64,000 nucleotides of DNA from an uncultured Latescibacterota bacterium (GTDB taxonomy: Bacteria; Latescibacterota; UBA2968). Under the pieces are notes generated by a model that saw nothing but the letters and a program-made list of their open reading frames with translations, made no database searches and was not told the origin of the DNA. Location of the stretch: assembly GCA_958295785.1 (NCBI GenBank), contig OY282377.1:1316394-1380393 (forward strand), read 5' to 3'. The translations under genes and the position numbers were made by a program. Positions 24,919 through 32,184 of the stretch are shown piece after piece. How positions within the stretch are numbered: the first letter of the stretch is position 1; each line of letters begins with the position of its first letter.

Positions 24919-25016
24919 GCAGGGGCGGTGCCCCTGTGCCCGCCCGAATCATTCAATGAGGTCAGTTGATTCGTAGATGAACTGGCCTCAGAAGCGGCCA
25001 GTTGTACCCCGTTCCG
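24919..25016. repeat. Inverse copies of both palindromic families
   Basis: A first-family unit in inverse orientation (24919-24945, GGGCGG/CCGCCC pairing) is followed by a second-family unit in inverse orientation (24976-25016) whose stem is AACTGGCC/GGCCAGTT. The two-family order is the mirror image of that at 18253-18318. Confidence 0.75.
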
Positions 25017-25085
25017 TAGATGTGCGTTTTCTCGCGCAATGTACTTTTCCCTTTCATCTTTCAACCGATTCCTTTGGAGCGCATC

Positions 25086-25844
25086 ATGACCATTGTCGAT
25101 ACCCATTGCCACATTGGCCTGCACAAATACGAACCCGTGGAATCCCTGCTCTACCACATGAACACATCCAAAGTCGATAAAGCCGTTTTCATCCAATACG
25201 CGGGAAACGCGGATAATCAGTATATGATCGACAGCATGGCCGCGCATCCGGGCAAATTTCAAGCGGCCATGATCGTTGCCCCAACAGACGATGGCACGGC
25301 CATGCGCGCATGGGCAGAGCAGGGCATCGTGGGCATTCGCCTGCCGGCAAACAGCCGCGCCGATAGTTCCGATCCGCTCGCACAATGGCGCACCGCAGCA
25401 GAGCTCGACCTCGTCGTCAGCGCGCCGAGCAATCCCCAAAGCCTCTTGAGCGATGAATTTGCAGAGGTGATCAAAAAATTTCCAAACCTGTCCATTGTGA
25501 TCGAACACCTCGCGGGCATTGGCGAAGGCCAACAGCCGCCCTATCACATGTTCAAAAAAATCCTCGCACTCGCCGAACAGCCCAACCTGTCCATCAAACT
25601 CCCCGGATTCGGCGAAATTTGTCCCGTGCCCTTGCCCTTTGACCCCATCCCCCCACTCGCCGATATGGCTATCGAAGCCTTTGGCCCGCAGCGCGTCATG
25701 TGGGGCAGCGATTACCCGCCCGTGAGCAGGCGCGAAGGCTATGACAACGCCCTCCGCGTGCCGATAGATTACCTCAGCGGATTCAGCGCAGACGACAGGG
25801 AATGGATATTTGGAAAAACCGCCCTGAAAATCTGGCGGTTTTGA
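25086..25844 (+). CDS. Amidohydrolase family protein (amidohydrolase-2, TIM barrel)
   Basis: A 252-residue metal-dependent hydrolase or decarboxylase. It opens IVDTHCHIGLH with the H-x-H pair, has IVIEHLAGIGEG for the barrel His, and MWGSDYPPVSRREGYD for the catalytic Asp near the C-terminus. The family includes aminocarboxymuconate-semialdehyde decarboxylase-like and lactonase-like enzymes acting on small carboxylates or lactones. TTTGGAG precedes the start. The chain is shorter than typical members (280-320) but has the complete motif set. Confidence 0.84.
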   Translation: MTIVDTHCHIGLHKYEPVESLLYHMNTSKVDKAVFIQYAGNADNQYMIDSMAAHPGKFQAAMIVAPTDDGTAMRAWAEQGIVGIRLPANSRADSSDPLAQWRTAAELDLVVSAPSNPQSLLSDEFAEVIKKFPNLSIVIEHLAGIGEGQQPPYHMFKKILALAEQPNLSIKLPGFGEICPVPLPFDPIPPLADMAIEAFGPQRVMWGSDYPPVSRREGYDNALRVPIDYLSGFSADDREWIFGKTALKIWRF

Positions 25845-25900
25845 TCTCGCACGAGACACAGGCAAAGCCTATAACCTTGCATCTGAGCGTGAACTTTGCT

Positions 25901-26206
25901 ATGTCTTTTTCATGGAATGGGATTTAAAAAAAATATGTCCAAAAAAAAACGCGGTATCAGCTTTTTACGGGTTGTCCGAGTTTTTGATGGTCCAATATTG
26001 AAATTCATTGATGACCGATGGTATTGTCGATGGTTTAGAATACAATGTCGTTTACACCATTCGAGATAATCGCTATCGAATCATTTCTTGCAGAAGGGCA
26101 AATCGACAGAAAAAATATCGTGCGATACACTCGGGGCCAACTTCCTGAAGACACCGAATCTGATATTCGGATGGTCAGACACCCAAAACAAAAAGCGTCG
26201 GCTTAA
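25901..26206 (+). pseudogene. Remnant of a BrnT/BrnA toxin-antitoxin pair, several frameshifts
   Basis: Pieces in different frames match a BrnT toxin: MSFSWNG at 25901, then EWDLKKNMSKKKRGISF with VVRVFDGP, then (one frame over) EYNVVYTIRDNRYRIISCRRANR ending at a TGA at 26146-26148. The order and the RIIS.R..N/A signature fit BrnT. Overlapping its end, NIVRYTRGQLPEDTESDIRM and a stop at 26204-26206 looks like the N-terminus of a BrnA antitoxin cut to about 30 residues. Both are broken beyond function. The rest of this 400-base gap (25845-25900) holds nothing recognisable. Confidence 0.6.
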
Positions 26207-26229
26207 ATAGCTGACGCTTTTATTTTTTT
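26192..26229. terminator. Bidirectional terminator
   Basis: AAAGCGTCGGC (26192-26202) and GCTGACGCTTT (26210-26220) pair with one G-T, and T runs follow on the plus strand and, less strongly, on the minus strand. It can end both the BrnA remnant transcript and the coiled-coil gene converging from the right. Confidence 0.75.
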
Positions 26230-26245
26230 CAACTGCAACAAGTAG

Positions 26246-27202
26246 TTATTCTGCCTCCAGCACCTCTGGATCCAGCGCATACCAAAACACCTCGCCAGAT
26301 TCGATGAGGCCATGTATGCGATCATCTCGGCGCAAGCCAGCGACAGCGGCATAAGACCTTCTCCCGGTGAACTGGGTCAAAAACCGGGCATTGCGAAGGG
26401 CACGTGTGGTATCCCTGCCATTGACAGTGAAGGAAATTTCCACGGCGATATAGCACTTTTTGCCATCCTGATCTGTGGCCTCTATCATCAGGTCGGCGCG
26501 GCGGAAACTTCTCAACTCGTTTGTGGGAATGCCAGACATGTCGACGCGGGCAACCAAAGCACCGAGATCGTCTTGGGTAAGGGTTTTGGTCCGTTTGAGG
26601 CCCATATCTTCGGCAATGAGGGAAGCCTCTCGAATAGCGGCGTTCCGGGCGTGAGCACCTTTGAGAGTGCCGATATCATCTTGGATAGTCTTCACTCTAA
26701 CTTTGAGTACGCCAACATCTTCTTTTAGAACCTGGACGTCTTCTTTTAGAACCTGGACGTCTTCTTTTAGAACCTGGACGTCTTCTTTTAGAACCTGGAC
26801 GTCTTCTTTTAGAACCTGGACGTCTTCTTTTAGAACCTGGACGTCTTCTTTTAGAACCTGGACGTCTTCTTTTAGAACCTGGACATCTTCTTTTAGAACC
26901 TGGACATCTTCTTTTAGAACCTGGACATCTTCTTTTAGAACCTGGACATCTTCTTTTAGAACCTGGACATCTTTTTGGATAGAATCCACTCTAATTTCGA
27001 GAGCGTCAAAACGCCTTTTTGTGGCTTCGACAAACTTGTTCACCTCGGCGACAAAGCTGTTCATCTCAGCGACGAACTGGGTGAACTTTTCTGGTAATTC
27101 TATCAGTTCGTGCGTCAGTAGCCTGGCACGCAGGGCGTCAACCCAATCGGGATTTTCGTCCAGTACATGAAGCAAATCTTCTATGGTATGGATGGTGGTC
27201 AT
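26246..27202 (-). CDS. Coiled-coil protein with twelve exact heptads and a C-terminal PD-(D/E)XK-like domain
   Basis: A 318-residue protein. Residues about 1-75 are helical, then a left-handed coiled coil is built from a seven-residue unit VQVLKED repeated twelve times without change, followed by slightly diverged heptads. The C-terminal 130 residues contain FRRADLMIEATDQDGKKCYIAVEIS, the D...E-x-(K/S) arrangement of PD-(D/E)XK nuclease-like domains seen in DUF3782-type proteins. The expected Lys of the motif is replaced by Ser (EIS), so nuclease activity is doubtful. Such proteins occur in many copies in some environmental bacteria and their function is not established. The surrounding DNA is toxin and transposase debris. 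Confidence 0.72.
   Translation of the reverse strand: MTTIHTIEDLLHVLDENPDWVDALRARLLTHELIELPEKFTQFVAEMNSFVAEVNKFVEATKRRFDALEIRVDSIQKDVQVLKEDVQVLKEDVQVLKEDVQVLKEDVQVLKEDVQVLKEDVQVLKEDVQVLKEDVQVLKEDVQVLKEDVQVLKEDVQVLKEDVGVLKVRVKTIQDDIGTLKGAHARNAAIREASLIAEDMGLKRTKTLTQDDLGALVARVDMSGIPTNELRSFRRADLMIEATDQDGKKCYIAVEISFTVNGRDTTRALRNARFLTQFTGRRSYAAVAGLRRDDRIHGLIESGEVFWYALDPEVLEAE
26731..26982. repeat. Tandem array of twelve 21-bp units inside the coiled-coil gene
   Basis: The 21-base period is exact from 26731 to 26982. Copies 1-7 (left) read GACGTC and copies 8-12 read GACATC at the same place, so the array consists of two internally uniform blocks. The third-base difference is silent. Such uniformity indicates recent expansion by slippage or unequal exchange. 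Confidence 0.95.
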
Positions 27203-27238
27203 ATCGTTTTCTCAATGATCGTTTTCTCTATCGTCCAA

Positions 27239-27462
27239 CCAGTGACCGTGACAAAAGACTGCCTCCCTGTGGCAGACCAAGTCTTGTCTCGGGCGGTTTC
27301 GCGCATCCGACAACCGATTGAATCACCGTTCTGTTGGACGAAAAAAACCACATCTCAATGGCATCTAAAGTGCGATCCCATAACGGATGATTCATTCAGG
27401 TCTTTGGACGATTGACTGAGACTCGCTTTTTGCACTTTCGCATCATTGGGAAGTTGCATTAA
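27239..27462 (+). pseudogene. Transposase C-terminal remnant
   Basis: One frame reads VADQVLSRAVSRIRQPIESPF; a shift near 27345-27355 continues MASKVRSHNG, an in-frame TGA, then FIQVFGRLTETRFLHFRIIGKLH and a stop at 27460-27462. The words VSRIRQPIES(F) and ASKVRS.NGL..H.FG are, from memory, the C-terminal signature of a DDE transposase group (IS982- or IS4-like). No inverted repeats were found. This explains most of the 316-base space between its neighbours. Confidence 0.5.
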
Positions 27463-27518
27463 CTTACCGCATTGGTCCGAGCATTTGCCCGTTTCAGGCG
27501 GTTTGTCTGTTGCGGGGA

Positions 27519-27956
27519 TTATTCCTCGTATTCGGGAAATGCGGGGGCGAGCATGAACGCGCAATCCTCGTGACATTTGCCGCAATAGGGCACCATAGCG
27601 CGGAACTTCTTATTCGCCTCTTTGACATTTCCCGCCTTGGCTGCCGAAGCGACCCCCAACGCCAGGGTTTGAGAGGCTTGGTTGTAAATCGTGTATTTCT
27701 CCTCGTGTTCTGGCGGATAGAGATCGATCACCGCTTTCAACGCCTCCTGAATCCGCTTGGCTTCATCGGCAACCCCGTCAACTGTTTCGTTTTTCAGCGC
27801 GACCATAATTCGGTCCGTGCTCAACTTGATCGCGCGCATTTTCGCACGCCTTATGGGCAACTGATTGTCCGACTGTTCCTTGCCACAGCCGGCGATTGCC
27901 GCCATCATCACACCCAGTACGACAGATCCCAGAGCCATCCATCTCACATAGCGCAT
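27519..27956 (-). CDS. Small lipoprotein c-type cytochrome (CXXCH near C-terminus)
   Basis: A 145-residue protein exported as a lipoprotein: leader MRYVRWMALGSVVLGVMMAAIAGC with Cys24 as lipidation site. The chain is mainly helical, and a single heme-c motif C-G-K-C-H lies about 25 residues from the end in MVPYCGKCHEDC. That layout (four-helix, motif near the C-terminus) resembles the cytochrome c'/c-556 type. CGAGGAGG stands before the ATG at 27956; the longer frame to 28010 lacks a leader. It is 70 bases downstream of the GAF/membrane gene in the same direction and may be its redox partner. Confidence 0.7.
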   Translation of the reverse strand: MRYVRWMALGSVVLGVMMAAIAGCGKEQSDNQLPIRRAKMRAIKLSTDRIMVALKNETVDGVADEAKRIQEALKAVIDLYPPEHEEKYTIYNQASQTLALGVASAAKAGNVKEANKKFRAMVPYCGKCHEDCAFMLAPAFPEYEE

Positions 27957-28026
27957 TGCATCCTCCTCGTTATCTGTTTCGCAGGAACCAAACCGAAGGT
28001 CATGATACACCTTTCCGAACGCAAAA

Positions 28027-29055
28027 TCAAGTTCTCCCAGAGGGCTTGTTTGGCCCTCCCAACACTTTTCGCAACCCTTCCTGAACCCGCCGATTTTGAT
28101 TGATCTGGCGCACGCCCGCCTGAATCATAAACCGCGAAAGCCGATCCTTTTTCGCCCGCATCCAGCGGTTGAGCGGCGGGTACGCGTACATCAAAAAACC
28201 CGACAAACAGATCGCCAGCGTCACACACGCGGCGATATCCGTGTAGATATAGGCGTAGCTATACCCCGCAAAAATGGACCCGGTGTGCAAATCCAGCATC
28301 ACGGAACGAAAATCGTCTGACCGCACCATCACCAGCGAGGTAATAGACATCAGGACCAACAAAATCATGCCGATCATCCCGGCCCAATAGTGTATCTTGC
28401 GGTTGTACTTAAACACGGTATTGATGACCGTGCGATCTTCCACCAGATACTCAAAGCCCGACAAGCGTTCCATCTGCGCTTCGAGCAACTCGTTGCGATG
28501 AGCCATCTCCTCGCGGCGCAGCATCATATCGACCAACCCGCCAATCTGCTCGGCCACCTCGTGCAGAAACCCCTCATCGTCTTTTGTAAAATACCCCGGG
28601 GCGGCTTTCTTGTTCAGGAGTTCTATCACGCCTATTGGCTCTTTGCGCCTGTTGCGGAGCGGATATGCCAAAATGGTATGCGTTTCATACCCATTCGCAT
28701 TGGAAAACAAGGGGTCTTTTGACGCATCCATCACATTTCTCACATCGCCGCTGCTAAACACCTGCCCTGTGATTCCCCTATCGCTCGGCATCCTGATCCG
28801 CGTGTCCTTGTCGGAACCTGCCCGCGCGGTGCCGGCGGGCGATCCAACATGCGTGTAAAGCTCGTCCGTCAGGCGATTGTGAAAAAAAATCGAACATCGA
28901 TCTGCCTCCAAATACGTGGATATTTCACGCGCAATGCCATTGATCAACCGCTCCTGATTCGACGTTGCATTCATGAGCCGACTGATCGCCAACAGCGATT
29001 CCAAACGCTCGACGCGGGCGGTGAGATCTCGAGAAAACGCATCCTCTTGTGCCAT
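28027..29055 (-). CDS. GAF-domain sensor fused to a PepSY-type membrane segment
   Basis: A 342-residue protein. Residues about 20-180 form a GAF domain (ILAYPLRNRRKEPIGVIELLNKK is its characteristic ending), preceded by a short coiled coil. After a linker helix (about 185-210) come transmembrane stretches: IHYWAGMIGMILLVLMSITSLVMV, a loop with LDLHTGSIF, then DIAACVTLAICLSGFLMYAYP. The H-x-G-x-(I/L)F...D pattern matches the membrane parts of PepSY-TM proteins, whose His residues may bind heme. A soluble ligand or redox sensor attached to a possible heme membrane domain next to a cytochrome suggests redox signalling. No output domain is present. Confidence 0.7.
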   Translation of the reverse strand: MAQEDAFSRDLTARVERLESLLAISRLMNATSNQERLINGIAREISTYLEADRCSIFFHNRLTDELYTHVGSPAGTARAGSDKDTRIRMPSDRGITGQVFSSGDVRNVMDASKDPLFSNANGYETHTILAYPLRNRRKEPIGVIELLNKKAAPGYFTKDDEGFLHEVAEQIGGLVDMMLRREEMAHRNELLEAQMERLSGFEYLVEDRTVINTVFKYNRKIHYWAGMIGMILLVLMSITSLVMVRSDDFRSVMLDLHTGSIFAGYSYAYIYTDIAACVTLAICLSGFLMYAYPPLNRWMRAKKDRLSRFMIQAGVRQINQNRRVQEGLRKVLGGPNKPSGRT

Positions 29056-29163
29056 ACCTTCAACCTTGAATACGAGCCACTGATGAACACCGATTTAGAC
29101 GATCACGCAACGCTTCAATATACAAAAGTTTCGGCGAAACACAAATGGACAAAATAAAAGTAG

Positions 29164-29814
29164 TCAGTCGCCTCTCACCAACTCCGCCGTGCCCCACAGG
29201 CTCGGATCGTAAGACACGGGCAAAATTTCCTCTGCGGTCCAAACTTGCCGCCCCAACTTTTTGTCGCGGAGCAAATAGGTAAATCCGAGCCGATTGTTCT
29301 CATCGGGGTCAAACCCCGTCATGGCAACCTCTGGAATACGCGCCTCCAGCCGATATCCGGTTTTGAACACCTTTGAAGCCACTTCTAAACGGTCGGGATC
29401 GCACAGGCGGGGATGCGCCCTTGCCCGTCGCAACCGAAACAGCCTGCCCCCGGCCTTCTCCGTTCCATTGCCCGGCCAAAAAGAAAAATGATGACAATAG
29501 CGGCTGCCGCGGGACGCGCTACGCACATCGCGCGTATCGATCCACACTTGAAAACCATCGCCGCGCAAGGGTTGCCGAACATTGGGCGCACGCCCCCCCG
29601 CGCCTTTCACATCAACGGCGAAAAACAACCCATTATCGCGCCATGCCATATACACATCGGCAAAGGGAGTTTTCCCCTCTACACCCGTCAAATCGGGCAC
29701 CAAATACGCGGTATCCCAGTCGTTGATCTCGCCGTCGATCACCGGGGCATCTGCGCGAAACACGCAGGGAAATGCCGCGTGAAAAAATGCGCGGTTGGGA
29801 ATCCCGATATTCAT
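29164..29814 (-). CDS. CBM9-like carbohydrate-binding / sugar-associated domain protein
   Basis: A 216-residue single-domain protein with the opening APVIDGEINDWDTAYLVPDL, the core FADVYMAWRDNGLFFAVDVKG, and DGFQVWIDTRDVR, as in the CBM9-like families that bind sugar ends or sit in extracellular sugar-active proteins. No signal peptide is visible, so this member may be cytoplasmic. ATAGGAGATCGAA stands before the ATG. It is the first gene of a leftward run with the GAF/membrane gene and the cytochrome (gaps of 108 and 70 bases). Confidence 0.75.
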   Translation of the reverse strand: MNIGIPNRAFFHAAFPCVFRADAPVIDGEINDWDTAYLVPDLTGVEGKTPFADVYMAWRDNGLFFAVDVKGAGGRAPNVRQPLRGDGFQVWIDTRDVRSASRGSRYCHHFSFWPGNGTEKAGGRLFRLRRARAHPRLCDPDRLEVASKVFKTGYRLEARIPEVAMTGFDPDENNRLGFTYLLRDKKLGRQVWTAEEILPVSYDPSLWGTAELVRGD

Positions 29815-30119
29815 TTCGATCTCCTATTTTGAAACCATTTGCGAGTCGATCCAAAAAGGATGCGAAGGACACGGAGGGCCACGCCCCTATGTCTTGATTT
29901 TGGAGTGGATGGGTGGGGACTGACCACTGATTTTGGGATTGGGCGGGGCGCAACGGCGATAGCAGTTCATCGACAGATTGACTATCCGTCTATTCGGGCG
30001 AGCACTTTTCCGCTATCTTTGGGAAGTGGCAAGGTTTTTTGACTCTGACGTTCATACCCTACGGTCAGCGCGTGCTCGCCTTGACAAAAGCGACCGTAGA
30101 ATCGCTGTTTGGCTTTGGG
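29815..30119. other. 305-base gap with repeat fragments and a distant inverted repeat
   Basis: It contains a truncated first-family unit (GGGCCACGCCCCTATG near 29876), a GACTGACCACTGATTTT word shared with 19320 and 54052, and a degenerate second-family copy (GATAGCAGTTCATC near 29957). GGCGAGCAC (29997-30005) and GTGCTCGCC (30072-30080) are inverted across 66 bases. No gene is visible. Confidence 0.6.
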
Positions 30120-30755
30120 TTATTTCAAATACAAACCGGCAAGCCCTAACAACATCGCAATAAAAATACCAATAAGCCATTGTCTCGTTGCTCGCAATTC
30201 CCTGAACTGATTGTCCATATCCCTTTTCAAATCGCCAAATTGTTTACTCATGTCCCCTTTCAAGTCGTCAAATCGTTTATCTACATCCCCCTTCAAGTCG
30301 TCAAATTGTTTATCCACATCCCGTTTCAAGTCGTCAAATCGTTTATCTACATCCCCTTTCAAATCGCCAAACTGTTTATTGACACTTTCAAACCGCTTGT
30401 TCATATCCCGTTTCAAGTCGTCAAACCGGTTGTCCATGTCCCGTTTCAAGTCGTCGAATCGGTTGTTCATATCCTCAAACCGGCCGTTCGTACTCTCTTT
30501 CAAGTCGTCGAACCGGTTGTCCATGTCCCGTTTCAAGTCGTCAAACCGGTTGTCCATGTCCCGTTTCAAGCCGTCGAACCGGTTGTTCATATCCTCAAAC
30601 CGGCCGTTCGTACTCTCTTTCAAATCCTCAAACCGCTTGTCCAACTGATCGAGAAACCCGCCCAAATAGCCCTGCTGTTTCGTTGTTTCGCTTTGAAAAA
30701 ACTTCGCCCAGTTTTCAAACACAGTTGGCGATTTTTTTTCTTTTTCATTGCTCAT
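30120..30755 (-). CDS. Membrane-anchored coiled-coil protein built of 11-residue repeats
   Basis: A 211-residue protein. After a charged N-terminus (NWAKFFQSETTKQQGYLGGF) it consists of about 12-13 repeats of an 11-residue unit of the type (K/N)RFDDLKRDMD, predicting a long right-handed (hendecad) coiled coil. It ends in a single transmembrane helix, QWLIGIFIAMLLGLAGLYLK, which would anchor the rod to the inner membrane with only two residues beyond. AAAAGGAG stands six bases before the ATG at 30755. Function unknown; similar short rods occur as scaffold or phage-tail-like components, but nothing next to it supports either. Confidence 0.7.
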   Translation of the reverse strand: MSNEKEKKSPTVFENWAKFFQSETTKQQGYLGGFLDQLDKRFEDLKESTNGRFEDMNNRFDGLKRDMDNRFDDLKRDMDNRFDDLKESTNGRFEDMNNRFDDLKRDMDNRFDDLKRDMNKRFESVNKQFGDLKGDVDKRFDDLKRDVDKQFDDLKGDVDKRFDDLKGDMSKQFGDLKRDMDNQFRELRATRQWLIGIFIAMLLGLAGLYLK

Positions 30756-30848
30756 GTTCATCTCCTTTTGTTTTGTAAAACCAACACAGACGCCCGGAAA
30801 CAATGCACTATTTCGGGCTTATATCGACAAAAAGATCGCGCTATTTTT

Positions 30849-31367
30849 TTACTGGCCCTCGTCAGCATCTTCGTCAGCGAGTTGTCGCTGGGCGAGATCG
30901 CGGTCGAGCAAGAACAACCCGTTGCCTTCTGTGCCGACCAGTTTGAGCGTGTCGATGAGTTCCTTGACCGAGGCTTCTTCTTCGACTTGCTCGACAATAA
31001 ACCACTGGAGAAAGGTATGGGTGGCGTGATCGCGTTCGGACAGGGCGAGATCCGTGATGTCGTAGATGCTTTGAGAAACTTTTTGTTCTTGGGCAAGGGT
31101 GTCTTCAAACACTTCCAAAGGGCTGTCCCATTTCTGTTTGGGTGCCTCAATGCCGCGCAAGCGGATATCGGCTTCGCGGTCGTCGAGAAAATCGTAAATT
31201 TTCATGCCATGCGCGAGTTCCTCTTGGGCTTGAACGCGCATCCAGTGTGCGAACCCATTGAGGTTTTGCGTGAGAAAATACGCCGACATCGCCAGATAGC
31301 TATACGCGGAATAGTATTCCATGTTGAGCTGATCGTTGAGGGCAGCAGCGGTTTTGGAGTTGATCAT
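30849..31367 (-). CDS. Bacterial non-heme ferritin (first of a divergent pair)
   Basis: A 172-residue iron-storage protein that assembles into a 24-mer cage. Ferroxidase residues are visible: Glu in LNMEYYSAYSYLAM, the E-x-x-H in AQEELAHGMKIYDFL, and Glu/Gln in FLQWFIVEQVEEE. LFLLDRDLAQRQ is the FtnA-type end, and the acidic tail DEDADEGQ is an extension. AAAGGAGAGCATC stands before the ATG. A strong promoter is found at 31416-31443. The second ferritin is read in the opposite direction from the same intergenic region. Confidence 0.93.
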   Translation of the reverse strand: MINSKTAAALNDQLNMEYYSAYSYLAMSAYFLTQNLNGFAHWMRVQAQEELAHGMKIYDFLDDREADIRLRGIEAPKQKWDSPLEVFEDTLAQEQKVSQSIYDITDLALSERDHATHTFLQWFIVEQVEEEASVKELIDTLKLVGTEGNGLFLLDRDLAQRQLADEDADEGQ

Positions 31368-31415
31368 GATGCTCTCCTTTTGTGGGGTGAGAAAGTGGTA
31401 TCCAAATGCAAGAGA

Positions 31416-31443
31416 AGTATAGCAAAAATATGGGCTTTGTCAA
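31416..31443 (-). promoter_or_regulatory. Near-consensus promoter for the leftward ferritin
   Basis: On the minus strand TTGACA (31443-31438), 16 bases, then TATACT (31421-31416). Transcription would begin near 31409, about 40 bases before the start codon. Confidence 0.78.
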
Positions 31444-31456
31444 TCGCTTAAAATAA

Positions 31457-31475
31457 TTGCTTGATTATCATAATG
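31457..31475. promoter_or_regulatory. Fur-box-like site between divergent ferritins
   Basis: On the minus strand CATTATGATAATCAAGCAA matches 12 of 19 positions of the classical Fur box, including ten in a row (ATGATAATCA). It lies about 50-65 bases upstream of the leftward ferritin start site, where it would not block that promoter directly. It could activate, or control the rightward ferritin. The role is inferred. Confidence 0.45.
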
Positions 31476-31613
31476 TTTAGAAAAGGGACCACGCTATCGT
31501 CAGGACATTTTTTTATTGATTCTTTTTGCGAATTTGCGTAAAACTGTATCGGCATTTCCAAGCTTTGACCGCCCCAGCGCGGTACTCTGAAGCCACCTGA
31601 CAGGAGGTTTGTT

Positions 31614-32093
31614 ATGATTCCCGAAAAGGTCCTCGCGGCCTTAAACGAGCAACTCAATTTTGAATTTCATTCGGCATTTCACTACCTCGCCATGGAGACC
31701 TATTTTCACGGGGCCAATCTGCACGGATTTGCCGAATATATGCGCGAGCAATACAAAGAGGAACGGCAGCACGCGCTCAGGATCGTGGATTATATCAATG
31801 CGCGAAATTGCCGGGTCAGGCTCGCGCAGATCGCCGAACCGCCGTCTGAATGGGCGTCGCCGCTGGAGGTTTTTCAAGACGCTTATCGGCAAGAGCAAAA
31901 ATCCAGCGGGATGATCAACGATTTGGTCGATCTCGCACTGGATGAGCGCGACCATGCAACGGATATTTTTTTGAAATGGTTTATCGAAAAACAAGTGGAG
32001 GAAGAGGCGCAGGTCGGCAGTATCGTGCAGAAGTTAAAACTGGTGGGCGATGACACGTACGGCTTGTTTTTGCTGGATCGAGATATGGGGTAA
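31614..32093 (+). CDS. Bacterial non-heme ferritin (second of a divergent pair)
   Basis: A 159-residue ferritin. Ferroxidase residues are conserved: LNFEFHSAFHYLAM, YKEERQHALRIVDY (E-x-x-H variant E-R-Q-H) and FLKWFIEKQVEEEAQV. It is about half identical by eye to the leftward ferritin, so the pair is an old duplication rather than a recent one; different substitutions around the entry sites may tune uptake or release. GACAGGAGGTTTGTT gives a strong ribosome site. The transcript appears to end at the terminator at 32233. Confidence 0.93.
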   Translation: MIPEKVLAALNEQLNFEFHSAFHYLAMETYFHGANLHGFAEYMREQYKEERQHALRIVDYINARNCRVRLAQIAEPPSEWASPLEVFQDAYRQEQKSSGMINDLVDLALDERDHATDIFLKWFIEKQVEEEAQVGSIVQKLKLVGDDTYGLFLLDRDMG

Positions 32094-32184
32094 GAGCGAG
32101 ACGGGAGACGCAAGAGGCGAGAGGCGAAAAGCAACCACATAAGAACGCGGATGAAAGGCGAGATAGAGTGCAACGTGCGAGAAC

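Noticed and set aside
25020-25085. Upstream start of the amidohydrolase at 25020
   Set aside because: It adds residues before the conserved IVDTHCHIG opening and has no ribosome site, whereas the ATG at 25086 has TTTGGAG.
26731-26982. Possible CRISPR or minisatellite outside a gene
   Set aside because: The 21-base period is a multiple of three, keeps a reading frame, and encodes coiled-coil heptads inside a complete gene.
26661-27170. Plus-strand frame FRTWTSS... over the heptad repeats
   Set aside because: It is a mirror translation of the 21-base repeat; the minus-strand frame gives a sensible coiled coil joined to a conserved domain.
30180-31451. A 423-codon plus-strand frame over the hendecad gene and the ferritin
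   Set aside because: It runs antisense through two well-supported genes, one of them a clear ferritin.
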